This document shows, one piece after another, positions 10,741 to 22,176 of a stretch of 64,000 nt of DNA. The notes beneath the pieces are model-generated. The model was not told the DNA's origin, ran no database searches, and was given only the letters and a program-made list of their open reading frames with translations. The position numbers and the translations under genes were made by a program. Source of the DNA: Apoderus coryli (lineage: Eukaryota; Arthropoda; Insecta; Coleoptera; Attelabidae); the NCBI GenBank assembly GCA_911728435.2, contig OU452198.1, forward strand, positions 19,006,001-19,070,000, in the 5' to 3' direction. Each line of letters starts with the position of its first letter. The first letter of the stretch is position 1.

Positions 10741-11080
10741 ATATACAGGGTGTCTCTAAATGGTCTGTACAAAATCATACCATCAGATTTGTGGGGTCAA
10801 AATAAGCTGAATAAACGTAACTAACCTTAGTCCTAAATTGGTGCGTTTCGGAAATACAAGGTGATAAATTTGAAAAATCAAAACTGAAAATATTTAATAT
10901 GGACATTTTCCAACGAATTATCGTAAAAACTGGTACACAAGGGTTTTTTGGAGTGCGAAACCCGAATCTGGATACCATTTCACTGTGGCCGTTAGAGGAC
11001 GTCCCACATTGCAAATGTTGTAACGCTTGTTTCAAGTGGCAGTGTTACGGTATTTCTTGAAATAACAAAACGGGTGTCCC
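10741..11080. repeat. Dispersed noncoding repeat ending in the ACAGGGTGT motif
   Basis: The left edge is ATACAGGGTGTCTCTAAATG, a terminus type common in insect dispersed repeats; on the other strand it reads ACACCCTGTAT. The open frame across it (10775-11035, minus) has no protein motif. Similar CACCCTGTAT motifs occur near 40548. Confidence 0.5.
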
Positions 11081-11725
11081 TCTGAGATTACCACGGTGTT
11101 GCCGGTGAGTTTGCCTTGATTCGGGTCGTTAGATCCTGCCAATTAGCTACTGCTAATGGTCCGGGCTCAGGTCGCCACTTCACAGAACAAACTCGGCTTA
11201 GTACAGTAGGGATGTCTGACGTGGCCCCGGAACGGTTGTTGGACAGGCAACGTGCTAAGGCGTCTCACGAATGTCGCCGTAGCTTTGACAAACGCAAGAG
11301 ACCCCCCGGGTGGTCCGCACTCAGATTCGGGACGTCCAGAAACCACAACCCCCTAGTAATGGCAATCTCAGGAACCCTCACACTTACTCGTTTCCACTTG
11401 CCACGCTTATACACACTCACCCTTATCCGGTACTGGCCCGCATACAACACACTTACGTACGCTACCCTTGCTGTTGGACGGTTGATTGCTGTACGGCTGT
11501 TGGCTGGTCGGCTGTTGTCACCATTTCACCACTACTACTGCTGCTGGTCGCTGCCGGTCGTCGACTGACTGTTTCTACGTGGCGATCTGGTATTTATGCA
11601 CCACGGCGCTGTCCCCACTGGCCGGCTTCTCTCTCTCCCTACCACGATGTCAGCGCGCATCATGTTCACGCTAAGCACAAGCCACGTCGTTGTCGATCGA
11701 TGCACGGTTGAAGCGGTGGGGTATA
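11081..11725. other. GC-rich island of unknown origin
   Basis: Base composition changes sharply from AT-rich DNA to a mixed, C-rich sequence and back. Several overlapping frames stay open (for example plus 11116-11568 and 11310-11711), which is expected in GC-rich DNA. One plus frame contains LLDRQRAKASHECRRSFDKR, a basic helix that might come from a retroelement polyprotein, but no catalytic motif supports that. I leave it unassigned. Confidence 0.4.
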
Positions 11726-11727
11726 AT

Positions 11728-11840
11728 ACAGGGTGGACGGAATTACATCAGGAAAATATAGTATACAGGGTGGACGGAATTGCGTCAATATGTTTAAAAG
11801 GAAAATACAACCTGAACTATATACAAGGGGGACGGCATCA
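11728..11840 (+). repeat. Short repeats of ACAGGGTGGACGGAATT
   Basis: Two exact copies start at 11728 and 11765, and a diverged copy (ACAAGGGGGACGGCATC) lies near 11823. They sit at the edge of the GC-rich island and may mark nested repeat termini. Confidence 0.6.
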
Positions 11841-12097
11841 AAGGACAGAATAAAATAAAAATGAACTTCTATAATGAAAATACCATTGCCGGTGTAAACG
11901 AAAACTAAAAAAAAAAAGGAACTTCGTTACAATGTGATCTAATAAAATAACCGTGACTTTTTCCTCAGTGTAATTTTTTCCTTTTTTTGTCCACGAAATA
12001 ATGTTCTGTTCCAAGCAATAAAGGTACTCTTGTTCAAATTCGCTAGAGTAACTCGATTTCGAGATATCTCGGTTTTTAGTATCTGGTGTCGCACAAT

Positions 12098-12870
12098 CTA
12101 ATGAACTGGAATTTTTTCTGGAATATTTATATTTTTAGTTGTCATAAACTTTAATATATCCTCCTTTTTTGTATTATTATTTGGTATTTTATTTAACATT
12201 CGCGAATGATAAGACACATTATCCATAACAATAACTGAATTTGGGGGAATATTAGCAAGCCATTTTTCAAACAAATTTGCCGTCATGTGGTAGTCCGCAG
12301 AAGACTGTCTTATGTTTTTGGCTGACAGGAGCAGTGCGTTGGGTACGAACCCATTTTCACTTCCCGGATGTACAATTATTACCCGTTTTCCCATTGAACA
12401 TGGAGCATTTAAAGTACAATTTTGAGTCATGTCTACCCAACCATACTTAATATTACCGTTCTATTTCACTCGCGGTATTCCTTTATTTTAAGCAAATATT
12501 CATCGCGCATTTCCACAATACGGCGTGATTCCATTATTAATAAACGGTTATTAATTTTCTTATATTTAAATCCGCACTCTAATAAAATACCTCTTAAAGT
12601 TTCCAAAGATCGATAATTATAATTAGGGTATTCGCTCAGTTTATTCGGAATCATTTTTGATTTTTCCGTTTTCTTTTAACAGAGTGATCTACAACAACTG
12701 CTTTTCTAATAACTAGATTAATAGTAGAAACCGGAATCTTAGTTAATTCAAACATTCTTTTTATAATATGTGTATTCGTCACTTCATTATTTTCAGACCT
12801 TAACTGATGATAAATATTTATAAAAGACGCTGGCTTTGCACATGTAAATCTTGATGCTTAAACTCTCAAC
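12098..12870 (-). pseudogene. Tc1/mariner-like (IS630-type) transposase, internally deleted
   Basis: Reading leftwards: a helix-turn-helix start (FELTKIPVSTINLVIRKAV, about 12690-12760); a linker (SLETLRGILLECGFKYKK, LLIMESRRIVEMRDEY and KIKEYRE, 12466-12620); then the DDE core with KRVIIVHPGSENGFVPNA and NSVIVMDNVSYHSRMLN (12098-12430). The spacing is that of an IS630/mariner-like transposase. The segment expected between KEYRE and the core, holding the first catalytic Asp, is almost absent at about 12430-12466, and frames shift there. The sequence also ends before the third acidic residue. The copy is dead. Terminal repeats were not found. Confidence 0.8.
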
Positions 12871-12989
12871 CCGATTCCGCTGACTCCGATACCTCGTCTT
12901 CAACATTTGGTTCATCAAATGGTCTCCAAAAACCATTATGAAAATATTTTTAACAACAAATATTATATACTTACACTTGCACAAAATAA

Positions 12990-13477
12990 CCGCTCAAAAC
13001 GCAAACAAACGTGTTCCGCTCGTGTCACTGGTACACTGCCGTATAAAAAAAAACTGTCTGTATATATAGCTACATTGCAACATATATGTCGTATACCGGC
13101 GGTGTCTGATACAGTGACTGCAAAAAGTTTCATCCACTGGAGGTTTTATTAAAAATGATTATGTAATTTGATAGATCTTCTTTCATTTTATTAATTTAAG
13201 AAAAACTATTGAACAGATCATGGTTACAATATTCTGCTACCGAGTTTTACTGTCGGACACAAATTTTCTTCGTAAATTCCACATTAAGTCTTTGCCATAC
13301 CATATGATGTCCATCCGATTATATTTAGATTAATCTGAGAAAATAACACGTTGCCAAAAGTTATTAATATTATTATTATTATAAACTATCTTTTACATTA
13401 TTTTTCCTTCAGTATTAAAACGTGTCTATTTTATTAACTATATTTTTCCCAAATATACAAAGTTACGTAATTTCGAA
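12990..13477. other. No recognised feature
   Basis: The stretch is AT-rich with short open frames only and no motif I can name. Confidence 0.4.
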
Positions 13478-14150
13478 AATGATGCACCGTGAATTAAGTG
13501 ATGATAAATTAAAAGCGGCGATAGATAATCTAATGAACTTCGAAATACCGGCAAAGTTCATCAACCGTCAACAATGAGGTAAGCCAACCTCAAGTTGTTG
13601 AAAAAAAAAAAAGTAACCGGCAATCGTAAAATTGCAACGCGGGCGCCCAACAACCGCCAAATAAAAACAATACAACAAACCACAGTGTGCAGAATTCCCC
13701 GAATCTGCGAATATTGCAGGCCGTGCAAATATTACCGCCAATGCCGATCCCTCGCCCGATAAGTACCTCAAATCCAGTTCAGCATTGATCATCGTATGGA
13801 TAAAAACTAAATTGATGGGAGCCTATTGAAGTAGAGGATAGAAGTGAATGTTCGCAAAGTTTTATCAATCTATGTTCAAATCAATGATTGTAGACATGAG
13901 GTATCTGACCGAGGAAGAAAATAAAATCAATATCGACTGAGTTAGAGGAGTCTAAGAATGAGTCAGCGTATTTAGAGGCTCAATTTCTCGCTAGCCAACA
14001 AAAAGTATGCGGTAAATCAGCGTTGTTGAAGGAGGCGCATGGCAACATAGAAAAACTACGGAATAAATTATACAAACTGGAGCAACGCGATATGGAAATG
14101 GTGGCTGCCTGGGATTTGCGTACAATTGCGCCGAGGCGAGGGCAATGATT
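13478..14150 (+). pseudogene. Decayed coding sequence of unknown family
   Basis: Plus-strand frames in succession look protein-like: a short frame from a Met at about 13480 (MMHRELSDDKLKAAID), then NITANADPSPDKYLKSS around 13730-13790, YQSMFKSMIVDMRYLTEEE around 13860-13920, and LRNKLYKLEQRDMEMVAAWD around 14050-14115, with a helical, coiled-coil look. Frames change three or four times and stops intervene. Base composition is less AT-rich than the flanks. I do not recognise the family and assign no function; a decayed mobile-element or viral protein is possible. Confidence 0.35.
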
Positions 14151-14523
14151 AGATTATTTCGGGTATGTTGTTGTTTGTAGTTCGTTTTTTTTTCTTTAAA
14201 ATAAATTGCCGATATTAATTGGTAGTATCTTTTTAATATTGTCTATTACACATGCGGAACTATGCGGATTTAGAGCAATCAACAAAAAAAAAACTATATA
14301 TTGCGTAATACAACACAAAAAAAAAATCAATAAACCCAGTCTGTACACGGTGTGTGTTGTTTCATCAGTTCCATACATAGATAAAATTTATTGTTGTGAC
14401 GCATTTTTTGAATGTGCCACCACCAACCTTATTCAGCTATATTAATTAGAAATACTTTTGAAAAATTCGTTATTTTTAAAAGTTCTTAGTGTGAGCCGCT
14501 GAACAACTGTTTTAATTTCGAAA

Positions 14524-14604
14524 ATGTATTCATGTGGTGGTTGCAATATGGAATTATTCACGCGTATGTCTAATTTAAATAGACATATGAGGCAATCGTG
14601 TTAA
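14524..14604 (+). CDS. Short C2HC zinc-finger frame, probable exon remnant
   Basis: A 26-codon frame starts at 14524 and holds one finger: CGGC, twelve residues, HMRQSC, i.e. C-x2-C-x12-H-x4-C. About 60 bases further a second, partial finger (CTSCQFEIDSNKISLHYRS) follows in a plus frame around 14660-14720. Repeated single fingers at a protein's N-terminus suggest the start of a transposon-linked gene. No downstream domain follows, and the LINE fragment at 14770 interrupts the locus. Confidence 0.4.
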   Translation: MYSCGGCNMELFTRMSNLNRHMRQSC

Positions 14605-14769
14605 ATATTGAAAATAGTGTAAAAAGACAAAAACTTAATAGTGAAAAAGTTTCTAAAATAATGTGTACATCATGCCAATTCGAAATAGATTCAAACAAAA
14701 TTAGCCTACATTATAGAAGTAAGTTACAAAAAAAAATGCCTGCTTAACAGTGGCGGATAATGTTAAAAT

Positions 14770-15255
14770 TGTACATACAGCGTTTAATGATCGTTCTCTG
14801 CTAAAACCTTCAACTCTTCCCAAGTGTTAGGGGTATAAAAAATGGCGGTATCCTCAGCAAAGGATAACATGTGACTTGTGTTTGACTCTTCAGTAAGTAT
14901 CATTTATGTATAAATTAAATAGAAGAGGTCCCAAAACAGTTCCTTGGGGAACGCCATATGTTACATACCGAACCTCACTCAGGCACTGGCCAACTTTAAC
15001 GTACTGTTTTCTGTTTTTAAATACAATTCAAACACAACATCTCGGAATCCTACAGTATTCAGCTGTGTTAAAAGTTGTCGATGACATACGGTATCAAACG
15101 CCTTTGCTAGATCCAAGAAGGCACATAAAGGTTTTGACTGATCCAAAGCTGAATACATACGGGAAACTAGACTCACCATCCCATCAACCGTCGGCTTTTT
15201 TTCTTGAAACCCGAACTGCAAATCAGAAATTATTTTATATTTTTTTATATATTTC
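14770..15255 (-). pseudogene. Non-LTR retrotransposon RT fragment (Jockey-like)
   Basis: This is a middle section of a LINE reverse transcriptase: DLQFGFQEKKPTVDG, then CAFLDLAKAFDTVCHR with the first catalytic Asp, then after a frameshift YGVPQGTVLGPLLFNLYIND, and LSFAEDTA in place of the usual FADDTA. It abuts a gypsy RNase H directly at about 15255, creating an artificial fused frame. That junction, with gypsy sequence stopping mid-element, shows that the LINE truncated or inserted into the gypsy copy. The altered catalytic motif and frameshift make it inactive. Confidence 0.85.
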
Positions 15256-16432
15256 ATTCGATTAAGCGAATTGATTCGAGAGAGCGCGTCGGCTACGACA
15301 TTATCTTCTCCTGATATATGACGAATATCAGGGAAGAACTGGCTTAAGAAGTCGAGATAGCGAAACTGACGTGGCCAACATTGTCTTTTTTCGCGAACGC
15401 GTAGGTTATCGGTATATATCACAAACGTCCGTGCCTCTACCATATGTCGGAAGTATTTTACTGCTTCATATATGGCTAGACGTTCACGGTCGTACGCGGC
15501 GTATTTTTGTTCGGTTGAACTAAGCTTTCGCGAGAAGAAGCCAGCGGTTGCCAACCGTCGTTCACAAGTTGTTGCAGGGAGGCACCAACTGCGTTGTCAG
15601 AGGCGTCACTATAGATCGCGAGTGGACCACTGGATACCGGGTGAGCCAAAAGTGTTGCTTAAACTAAGCTATCGCGCACTTCTGCAAATACTGCTTCGGC
15701 TAAAGGTGTCCACGGTACCGTCGTTTTGCCTTTGATGTTGCCCTGTAAAAACTCGTTCAGTGGAGCGTGCTTTGGGTAAGAATCTCCTATAAAAGTTCAG
15801 CATACGCAAAAACTGTCGGAGTTGTTTCACGGTTTGTGGTTGTGGGAAGTTGCAGATGGCGTCAACTTTCTCGGGAAGTGGCTGCTTTACTTCGTTGTTT
15901 ACCAGGTAGCCCAGGAATTTGACAGAAGGCTGTGCAAAGTTGCACCTACCTGGATTGATGACGACACCGTAGTCTTGCAAACGTTGAAACAGGATTTCCA
16001 GGTGGCGCATATATTCTTCCATTGTCCGGGATGCGACGAGTATGTCGTCGATATACGCGTAGGACTTCATCGATGAACCTCTGGAATGTTTGTGCGACGT
16101 TGCGCAGGCCAAAGATCATGAACTCGAAAAGTCCAAATGGAGTGGTTATGGCCGTTTTGCATATGTCGTCTGGCGATATCGGAATTTGATGGAATGCCTT
16201 GATCAAATCGATTGTGGAAAATACGGTTTTTCCAGCAAGGCACTGTGAAAAGTCCTGGATGTGCGGAACGGGATATCGATCGGGTTCAGTGCGTGCGTTA
16301 AGGCTTCTATAATCATCACTCGGTCTCCATTCGTCCCCTTGCTTATGGACAAGGTGAAGCGGTGATGACCAGCAGCTTTGAGAGGGCCTTACGATGCCAA
16401 GACGGTTCATAGCCTCAAACTCCTTACTACTT
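15256..16432 (-). pseudogene. Ty3/gypsy RT and RNase H (gypsy 1, part 2)
   Basis: Blocks in order on the minus strand: [18 protein letters not shown] (about 16350-16410), [36 protein letters not shown] carrying the YxDD catalytic pair (about 16025-16065), VKFLGYLV, RQFLRMLNFYRRFLP, and the RNase H end with YTDNLR and VVADALSRI near 15290. A frameshift lies at about 16050. No integrase follows; the element is cut by a LINE at about 15255. The matching gag and protease lie at 27590-28594 in the same orientation, so a single element was split by an 11-kb insertion. About 30 residues of the protease-RT linker are not accounted for, perhaps a target-site deletion. Confidence 0.88.
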
Positions 16433-17594
16433 ATTTTACTATTTAATTATTCTTAACCTGATTACATTTTTTTTTATAAATTTTTTCTCTTAGTCTACTT
16501 CTTATCCTATCCACTCTCTACTGTAATATTTTCCTTATTTCTATTTACAAATTCCTTCTTATTTACATTTCCTACTTTTACTTAACCTTATTAATATTAA
16601 TATTTTCATCTTACTTACTAGTTATTTATTTATTTTACTGTTTACAATTATTCTTAACCTCACTCCTCTCTCCTCTCCTCGTCTAATACCCTTTCCGCCC
16701 ATTCATTAATCTTTAATATCTGTTGCCTCACCACCTTTCCTTCCCTCCTTATCTCAATTTGCGTGTTTCCATATTTCCTATTTATATATTCCCTCGCCTC
16801 TATCCTTTCTATTTTCCTACAATTATTCTTAATGTGCCCTACGTCTTCTACTCCTATCCGACACTCACTTATCATCCTCTATCCCTCCTAAACGAAATCT
16901 TTTCAAATAACTCCTCATATTTCCATGTCCTGTTGCAAACTGTACTCCCTTAAATGTTAACTCTACCCTCTCGTATCCTACCTCCTCGCATACAGTACAC
17001 GGCCTTTAGAGTCGGCATCCCACTTCCTCTGCCATTCCCTTGTTATATCTTCTTTTAGTGTTCTTTTTCCTTTTGCTTTATCTATTCCTATCACGTTTAT
17101 GTCCGTTACTTCATTTTCCCTTCCGTCTCTAGCTAACCTATCTGCCATCCTAATTCCTTCACATCCATTCCGTCCTATCCAATCGACATTTATTATCCTA
17201 CCTATTTCATATGAATCTTCTATGCCCTTCTGAATATCCACCGTCAGGTTCTTTTTCGATCTTCCTTTTTTTAGTGTCTCTACTATTTGTTGTAAGTCCG
17301 TGAGCACCGTTCCGTTCCCTCCACCTTCTCTTATCATAGTTAGGACTCCCAGTTTCACTGTCCATTCTTCCGCTAGCCGCACGTTGATGCCATCTGTTAT
17401 CCTGTGTGCCCTTCTTATTTCTTGTCCTTCTATATTTCCATATATACCTATACCTACCTTTCCCTCCAACACTCGCGTCTACAAACAGTTTATTCGTGCT
17501 GCTCCTCGGCCTTTGTTTGTTTAGTTTTCATTTTCCTATGAATCCCGGGTGTACTCTGTCCTTTTTTCTCGTTCTGCCTTCTCTAATCGGTGTT
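16433..17594 (-). pseudogene. R1-like LINE: RNase H, C-terminal domain and 3' end (part 2)
   Basis: The minus strand reads through FVDASV-like, KVGIGIYG, ETLKKGRSKKNLTVDIQKG, GNGTVLTDLQQIV and GIRMADRLARDGRENEV, a LINE-type RNase H domain, then ITREWQRKWDADSKGR. A C-terminal segment with GVEDVGHIKNNCRKIERIEA and REYINRKYG follows, and an AT-rich 3' region to the gypsy junction at about 16432. The missing upstream part lies at 24478-27585; the BEL/Pao element separates the two, with its CTATT duplication marking the break. RNase H removes the RNA template during reverse transcription. Frames shift several times. Confidence 0.85.
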
Positions 17595-17599
17595 CTATT

Positions 17600-17949
17600 T
17601 GTCGTATCTTGTGATTTCTTTGGTTAGATTCTCGGAATAATCACTCGATGAATTGTGTTGCTGGTTCAGTAATTGTTGCAATGGTTATGTATAATAAGTA
17701 ACTTTATTAACTAACATATAAGAACAAACATATTTTAATAAATAAACATTAATATAAGTAATATAGATATTTAACTTTGTCTTTTACAAACGCCAAGTAT
17801 AGAATTCAGAATGTTAATGGCGGTAAAACAACAAGGAACGGAAAACTGAACGACACTCTTACGTCAAACGCTCTATTGTCAAAAACAGCATAATAGAATG
17901 CGACGTTGTCACGATTCAGTTAAATGTTAATATTAAATGAAACTGGACA
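17600..17949 (-). repeat. BEL/Pao 3' LTR
   Basis: This 350-bp repeat starts TGTCGTATC and ends ACTGGACA, and matches 24125-24472 at about 96% by eye: roughly 14 substitutions and one 2-base indel. Flanking CTATT at 17595-17599 and 24473-24477 is the target-site duplication. Because the element reads leftwards, this copy is the 3' LTR. A short purine-rich stretch (GCGGGCGGCA on the minus strand) precedes it, as expected for a polypurine tract. Confidence 0.95.
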
Positions 17950-18049
17950 TGCCGCCCGCGTTGAAAGAGTCAGCTTTCAATGAAATTAAATAATATATTT
18001 AACGTCATTCTGTATCGTCTATAGGCAATACACACACTTTATTTATGGC

Positions 18050-20240
18050 ACGTTTAAACAATCCAGAACAGTTTTTACTGCGTGTAAATTTTTTAGATGT
18101 TCTTGCCTAATAATAAGATATGTGAAATGATGTTTATTAGGTAAAATGATAGGATGTTTCTGATTGAATTCTAGAAGAGAATTTTTGAGCCTACCTCCTA
18201 CACGTAAAATTTCGTTATCATCTAAAAATGGGTCGTGGGTCTTTAATTTACTTTTAGTCGAGAGAGGGCGCTTTCCCTTTAAGGAACTTATTTCATTCGG
18301 AAATTACTGTCTTTGGACAATTTTAATTATAGTATATTTAGCATTATCTATTTCTTGAATAGTTAATTCTCCGCTTAACCTGTTGGTTTAGTTAAAGATG
18401 AATATTTGAGAAATCAGCGGGATTCAACTCAGTAGGTACATGCCGCCATTTGGAAGATGTATTTTGTATTTGCGTTACTCTGTTGGCAACAAATGTTTTT
18501 AATTGACATGATTCTGTCGCTATCCAAGTTAGGACTATTGTAGAGTCGCACCAGAAATAGGTTTCATCTACGCATATTTTCATTGCGTTAATAGCTGCTT
18601 GGTATAGCTGCGTGGCGAGTAAAGCGCCGCATAATTCCAATCTAGGAAGGGAAATCACCTTCAAGGGTGCTACTCGTGATTTGGAACAAACCAGTCTGAC
18701 TAAGACTTGATTCGTATGATCTACTGATCGTAAGTATATACAACTACCGTAACAAGACTGAGAAGCATCAGCAAAAACATGGAGTTCAATCCGTTTTGGA
18801 TTAGAAATTATTAAACAACGAGGGACTTAATCCACGTAGTGGTTAGTTCTGGGGAAATTGGTTCGTGCCAGTCAAGTTTCGCTTGCCACAATGTCTGAAT
18901 AAATATCTTCGCCTTGGCAATGATTGGGTCAATAAGTCCTAGCGGGTGGAATATTTGACATACGATGGATATGATTGACCGTTTTGTAAAAACACATCTA
19001 TTTTCAACGTTAGTTGAATGCGTCCCTGGAGGAATGCCATAGTATTCCCAAGTATTCCAAAGTTGAGCTGTTGTCATCCTTTATTATATACCGCTCGTCA
19101 TGCGAATACTGAATTTGAAGCCCTTGTAATATTTGAAGGCTATTTGACTTCCATTGCCTGAGATGGAATCCTGCAGAGGATAAGATCTTATTGACTTGAG
19201 TTATCAAGGAAATAGCTGTTTGAACATCATTTGGCCCGGACAACCAATCGTCCATATAGAAGTCTGATAAAATAGATCTAAATGCTTCAGGATATTCGGC
19301 GCTATTTTCAATAGCTAATTGTTTGAGGCACCTAGTGGCCAAATAGGAAGCGGGTGAGGTCTCGTATGTTACAGTTTTCAATTTATAATGGGTAATAGCT
19401 TCTGACGGGTCATTTCGCCAGAGAATGCGTTGATAATTTTGATCATCTGGATGCACCATAACACATCTATACATCTTCGCGATGTCTGCAGTGAATACGA
19501 ATTGGTGAATACGAAATCGAAGTAGGGTAAAAAACAGTGGTTCTTGTATACTTAGGCCTACCTTGAGTACGTCGTTTAGAGATAGGTTAGAAGAGGATTT
19601 TGCTGAGGCATTGAAAACAACGCGCAGTTTGGTCGTTATTGACGATTCCTTACATACACAATGGTGTGGCAAATGGTAGTTTACCTTATTTGAGTCAAGG
19701 ATATTGATGGGTTCCATATGATCTAATTTTATGTATTCCGACATAAAATCGCTGTACTGTTGCTTTAAAACAGGATTTTTCAATAATCTGCGTTCAAGAG
19801 CTTGAAATCGCTGAAGTGCCAAATCGAAGGAGTTTCCGAGCTGTAAATAATTATTTTTGAAGGGAAGTTTAACTACAAATTGACCAGAATCGCTTCTTTG
19901 AAAAGTGTTTTGAAAGTGCTGCTCTACTTCATTTTCTTCAGTAGAATAGATCATTTGCTCCTGAGGACATTCCTCGATGTGCCAAAAAGCTTCGATTTGA
20001 CTATCAATATTCGAGTGTTGAACAAAGTTACATTGAACTGAGTTTGAATTTGTTGTGGTTGAAAAAGGTCCGGCGATTACCTATCCCAACGCAGTATTTT
20101 GAAGTATAGGAAGATTTTTCCCTAATTTGATTTGAGCTGGTTGTAACAATTCAAAAAATATACCAGCACCGAGCAATATGTTAATGTCTGATGATTCATA
20201 GTATTGTGGATCGGCTAAGGGAACATTACTTGGCAGTACC
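18050..20240 (-). pseudogene. BEL/Pao pol: RT and RNase H, integrase deleted
   Basis: The largest open part (19010-19954) is a BEL-type RT. It has KLRVVFNASAKSSSNLSLND, FTADIAKMYRCVMV, HPDDQNYQRILWR, and FYMDDWLSG with the intact YMDD pair. A frameshift near 19070 leads to GLIDPIIAKAKIFIQ, then FADASQSCYGS and FWCDSTIVLTWIATES of the RNase H domain (18392-18760). PTELNPADF follows, and a broken linker with DDNEILRVGGRLKNS. Sequence stops near 18050, before the integrase HHCC and DDE core. The upstream end (about 20100-20240) contains DINILLGAGIFFELLQP, the protease-RT junction typical of BEL. The element cannot integrate by itself. Confidence 0.9.
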
Positions 20241-20878
20241 CAAAGACCTTACTAACACAGGAGACAACATATTTCATTGATAACGTGCTTTCAAACACGA
20301 GCCAACATTACTTGTAAACAAGTAATGTGTAAGAGAGAGAAAGACTTATCCTTGTCGCCTTCAAGTTGCTCATTGGCAACGTTGTAATCTCCGGTATGCG
20401 TTCTGCAACCAGTGGCGTACTGATCGCTGACTGTTTTTGAACTAGGTATACAATACATAATATATAATTAATAGCATACATTAAAAAGCCAACGTGCCGA
20501 GAATTTAACCGCTATTCAACTTATTTTGAAACTGAAATTTAGTCGATATTTAATTGGAATGAGTTTTTCAGTAAAATAATTTAAATATTAATATGTATAA
20601 GGTATTCGCTAAGAAAGTCTGTTAATCTTTCTTTGTAGTAGGTATTTCTTATATATAGCTGAAAAACCTTCACTTCGTATATCGAAAAAACGATACTTAA
20701 ATTAATATATTTATGTATAATTTGAAGATAATCTAATTTTAAAATCATTTTATGCATTACAAATAGGAAGTCAGGAAATAAAAAAAGGTACATTATTCTC
20801 AATAGTTTATTTTTAGCTACATATATTAAATTATACACAATGATAAAACATAATAATTACTATGAACATACAAATTAA

Positions 20879-21210
20879 TTATGTTTTTGCAGACTTTATG
20901 CAGTTTCTGTATCGCTTTTTAATAAGTATGAAGTCTATTTGATTGCGAATAATTCTTTCAGGGGTATGGGCGCTAGAGGTCCACGTATAGAGCCTTCTAT
21001 TTGGAAGTTTAAAAAAGCTGTTTGAGACAATGAAATCATGTTCCTGGCAGAACTGAACTAGCCGGTCTCCTCTATCGTTTGCTGTACCTAATCCGTATAT
21101 ACCGGTAATATCCTCTCGTGGTGTACTTCCTACTTTGGCATTAAAATCGAGGATTTGCACCCTTTCTAACGAATCTTGCTCCCTTAGATTTCGTTACCAG
21201 ATCCTCTGGG
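20879..21210 (-). pseudogene. RTE-like LINE endonuclease fragment
   Basis: The segment encodes DFNAKVGSTP, GIYGLGTANDRGDRLVQFC and RRLYTWTSSAHTP, the same C-terminal half of a LINE endonuclease as at 906-1476, with about half of the residues shared. No RT follows; it ends at about 20879. It lies within the P-like transposon and is the innermost layer of the nested block. Confidence 0.85.
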
Positions 21211-21604
21211 AAAAAATGATCCGAGCATAACCATGGATTTTTTGCAAAAGTGGTCCTTTAGCAATGCGCAATGCCAACTAAAGAAAACCAGAGTTTTCGT
21301 TTTTCCGGTTCCTGAGGAAATCTAATTTAAAAAATACAATATAAGTACCTAATGTAAAAAGGCTATAATCAGCCTTATACTCCAGAGCTCGGGAGGTAAT
21401 ATCCTACGTAGATTTACCACTTACTTCATTGTTGGGCGTAAATGAACCAACATTATTTTCAGAAAGTATCTGTTTGCTTTTGTTACTAATAATTTAATAG
21501 AAATAAAAATTCAAAATGTAACAAATTTATCATATCAAACAAACCCCGCCACTGTGTAAACTAACACCAAACACAAACAAATTTCCAAACATAACCACAC
21601 TTAC

Positions 21605-21669
21605 CTGTGAAAAGTTAAATCTGGAAATAAACTATCCACTTTTCCACAAACTACACAACCACAAACCAT
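21605..21669 (-). pseudogene. THAP-like first exon of the P-like transposon
   Basis: A Met at 21669 opens MVCGCVVCGKVDSLFPDLTF and ends in a CACAG|GTAAGT donor at 21605. Cysteines near the start and an FHR block broken by the splice site match the start of THAP domains, the DNA-binding C2CH module of P-element transposases, where FHR-FP spans a junction. No second exon with the remaining Cys and His was found, so the assignment is tentative but fits the 8-bp target duplication. Confidence 0.5.
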
Positions 21670-22176
21670 AGTTATTCAATAAATATTTAAAGTCTAAAAA
21701 AACACACACAAGAATATCGCAAAACAGGAAAATACTTCAAAAAACGATGAAAAGCGATAATGACATGAGTGTTTCTCAACGTCAACGTCGCAAATTATAA
21801 TTTCATTCATAACGCCGTGTTCTGTCGTACAAGAAGCGTAAAGTTGTAAACGATGTTGCCGTAGTGCGCTTTTATTTTACTATGAGAATAATTCCTAAAA
21901 TAAAATAATTATCCCGTTTTGTACAATTTAATCTTAAAATGAACTAATTTATAACCTAAGTATAGTAATAAAATTTTTTATTAACATCCTAGTTACAAAT
22001 AATTATTTACATCGCTCATTTTTTATTTGTTTTGACAAAAATTTAAAGATATTCCAAATACATTTGTAAGTCTGGCAATGCTTGTATTAGGATAAATAAA
22101 GGAAGGGACGATGTTTGCTAACCCTGAAAACGTAAACAATGTGGTCTCCTGTATTATTAAGGTCTTTGGCAGTACC

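Larger units (their letters stand above)
20241..22168 (-). mobile_element. P-element-like DNA transposon with TIRs and 8-bp target duplication
   Basis: The element is bounded by 30-bp terminal inverted repeats starting CAAAGACCTTA (20241-20270 and 22139-22168, 3 mismatches). GCAGTACC is duplicated at 20233-20240 and 22169-22176. Removing the element and one copy restores an unbroken BEL frame, proving the boundaries. An 8-bp duplication fits P, hAT or related superfamilies. The only transposase trace is a THAP-like first exon (21605-21669), pointing to the P superfamily. The rest is AT-rich and carries a LINE endonuclease fragment, so this is a deletion derivative that would need a transposase in trans. 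Confidence 0.85.

Noticed and set aside
10404..10805. Plus-strand gene over the HARBI1-like relic
   Set aside because: The minus strand holds recognisable HARBI1 motifs; the plus frame has none and runs into a dispersed repeat.
11116..11711. Overlapping open frames suggesting a gene
   Set aside because: Open frames on both strands are expected from GC-rich composition; no domain, splice signal or start context supports a gene.
14979..15554. A single fused RNase H-RT protein
   Set aside because: The frame joins a gypsy RNase H to a LINE RT by chance at an insertion junction.
22023..22176. C-terminal tail of the BEL protease frame
   Set aside because: It is read-through into the P-like transposon from its TIR at 22168 leftwards.
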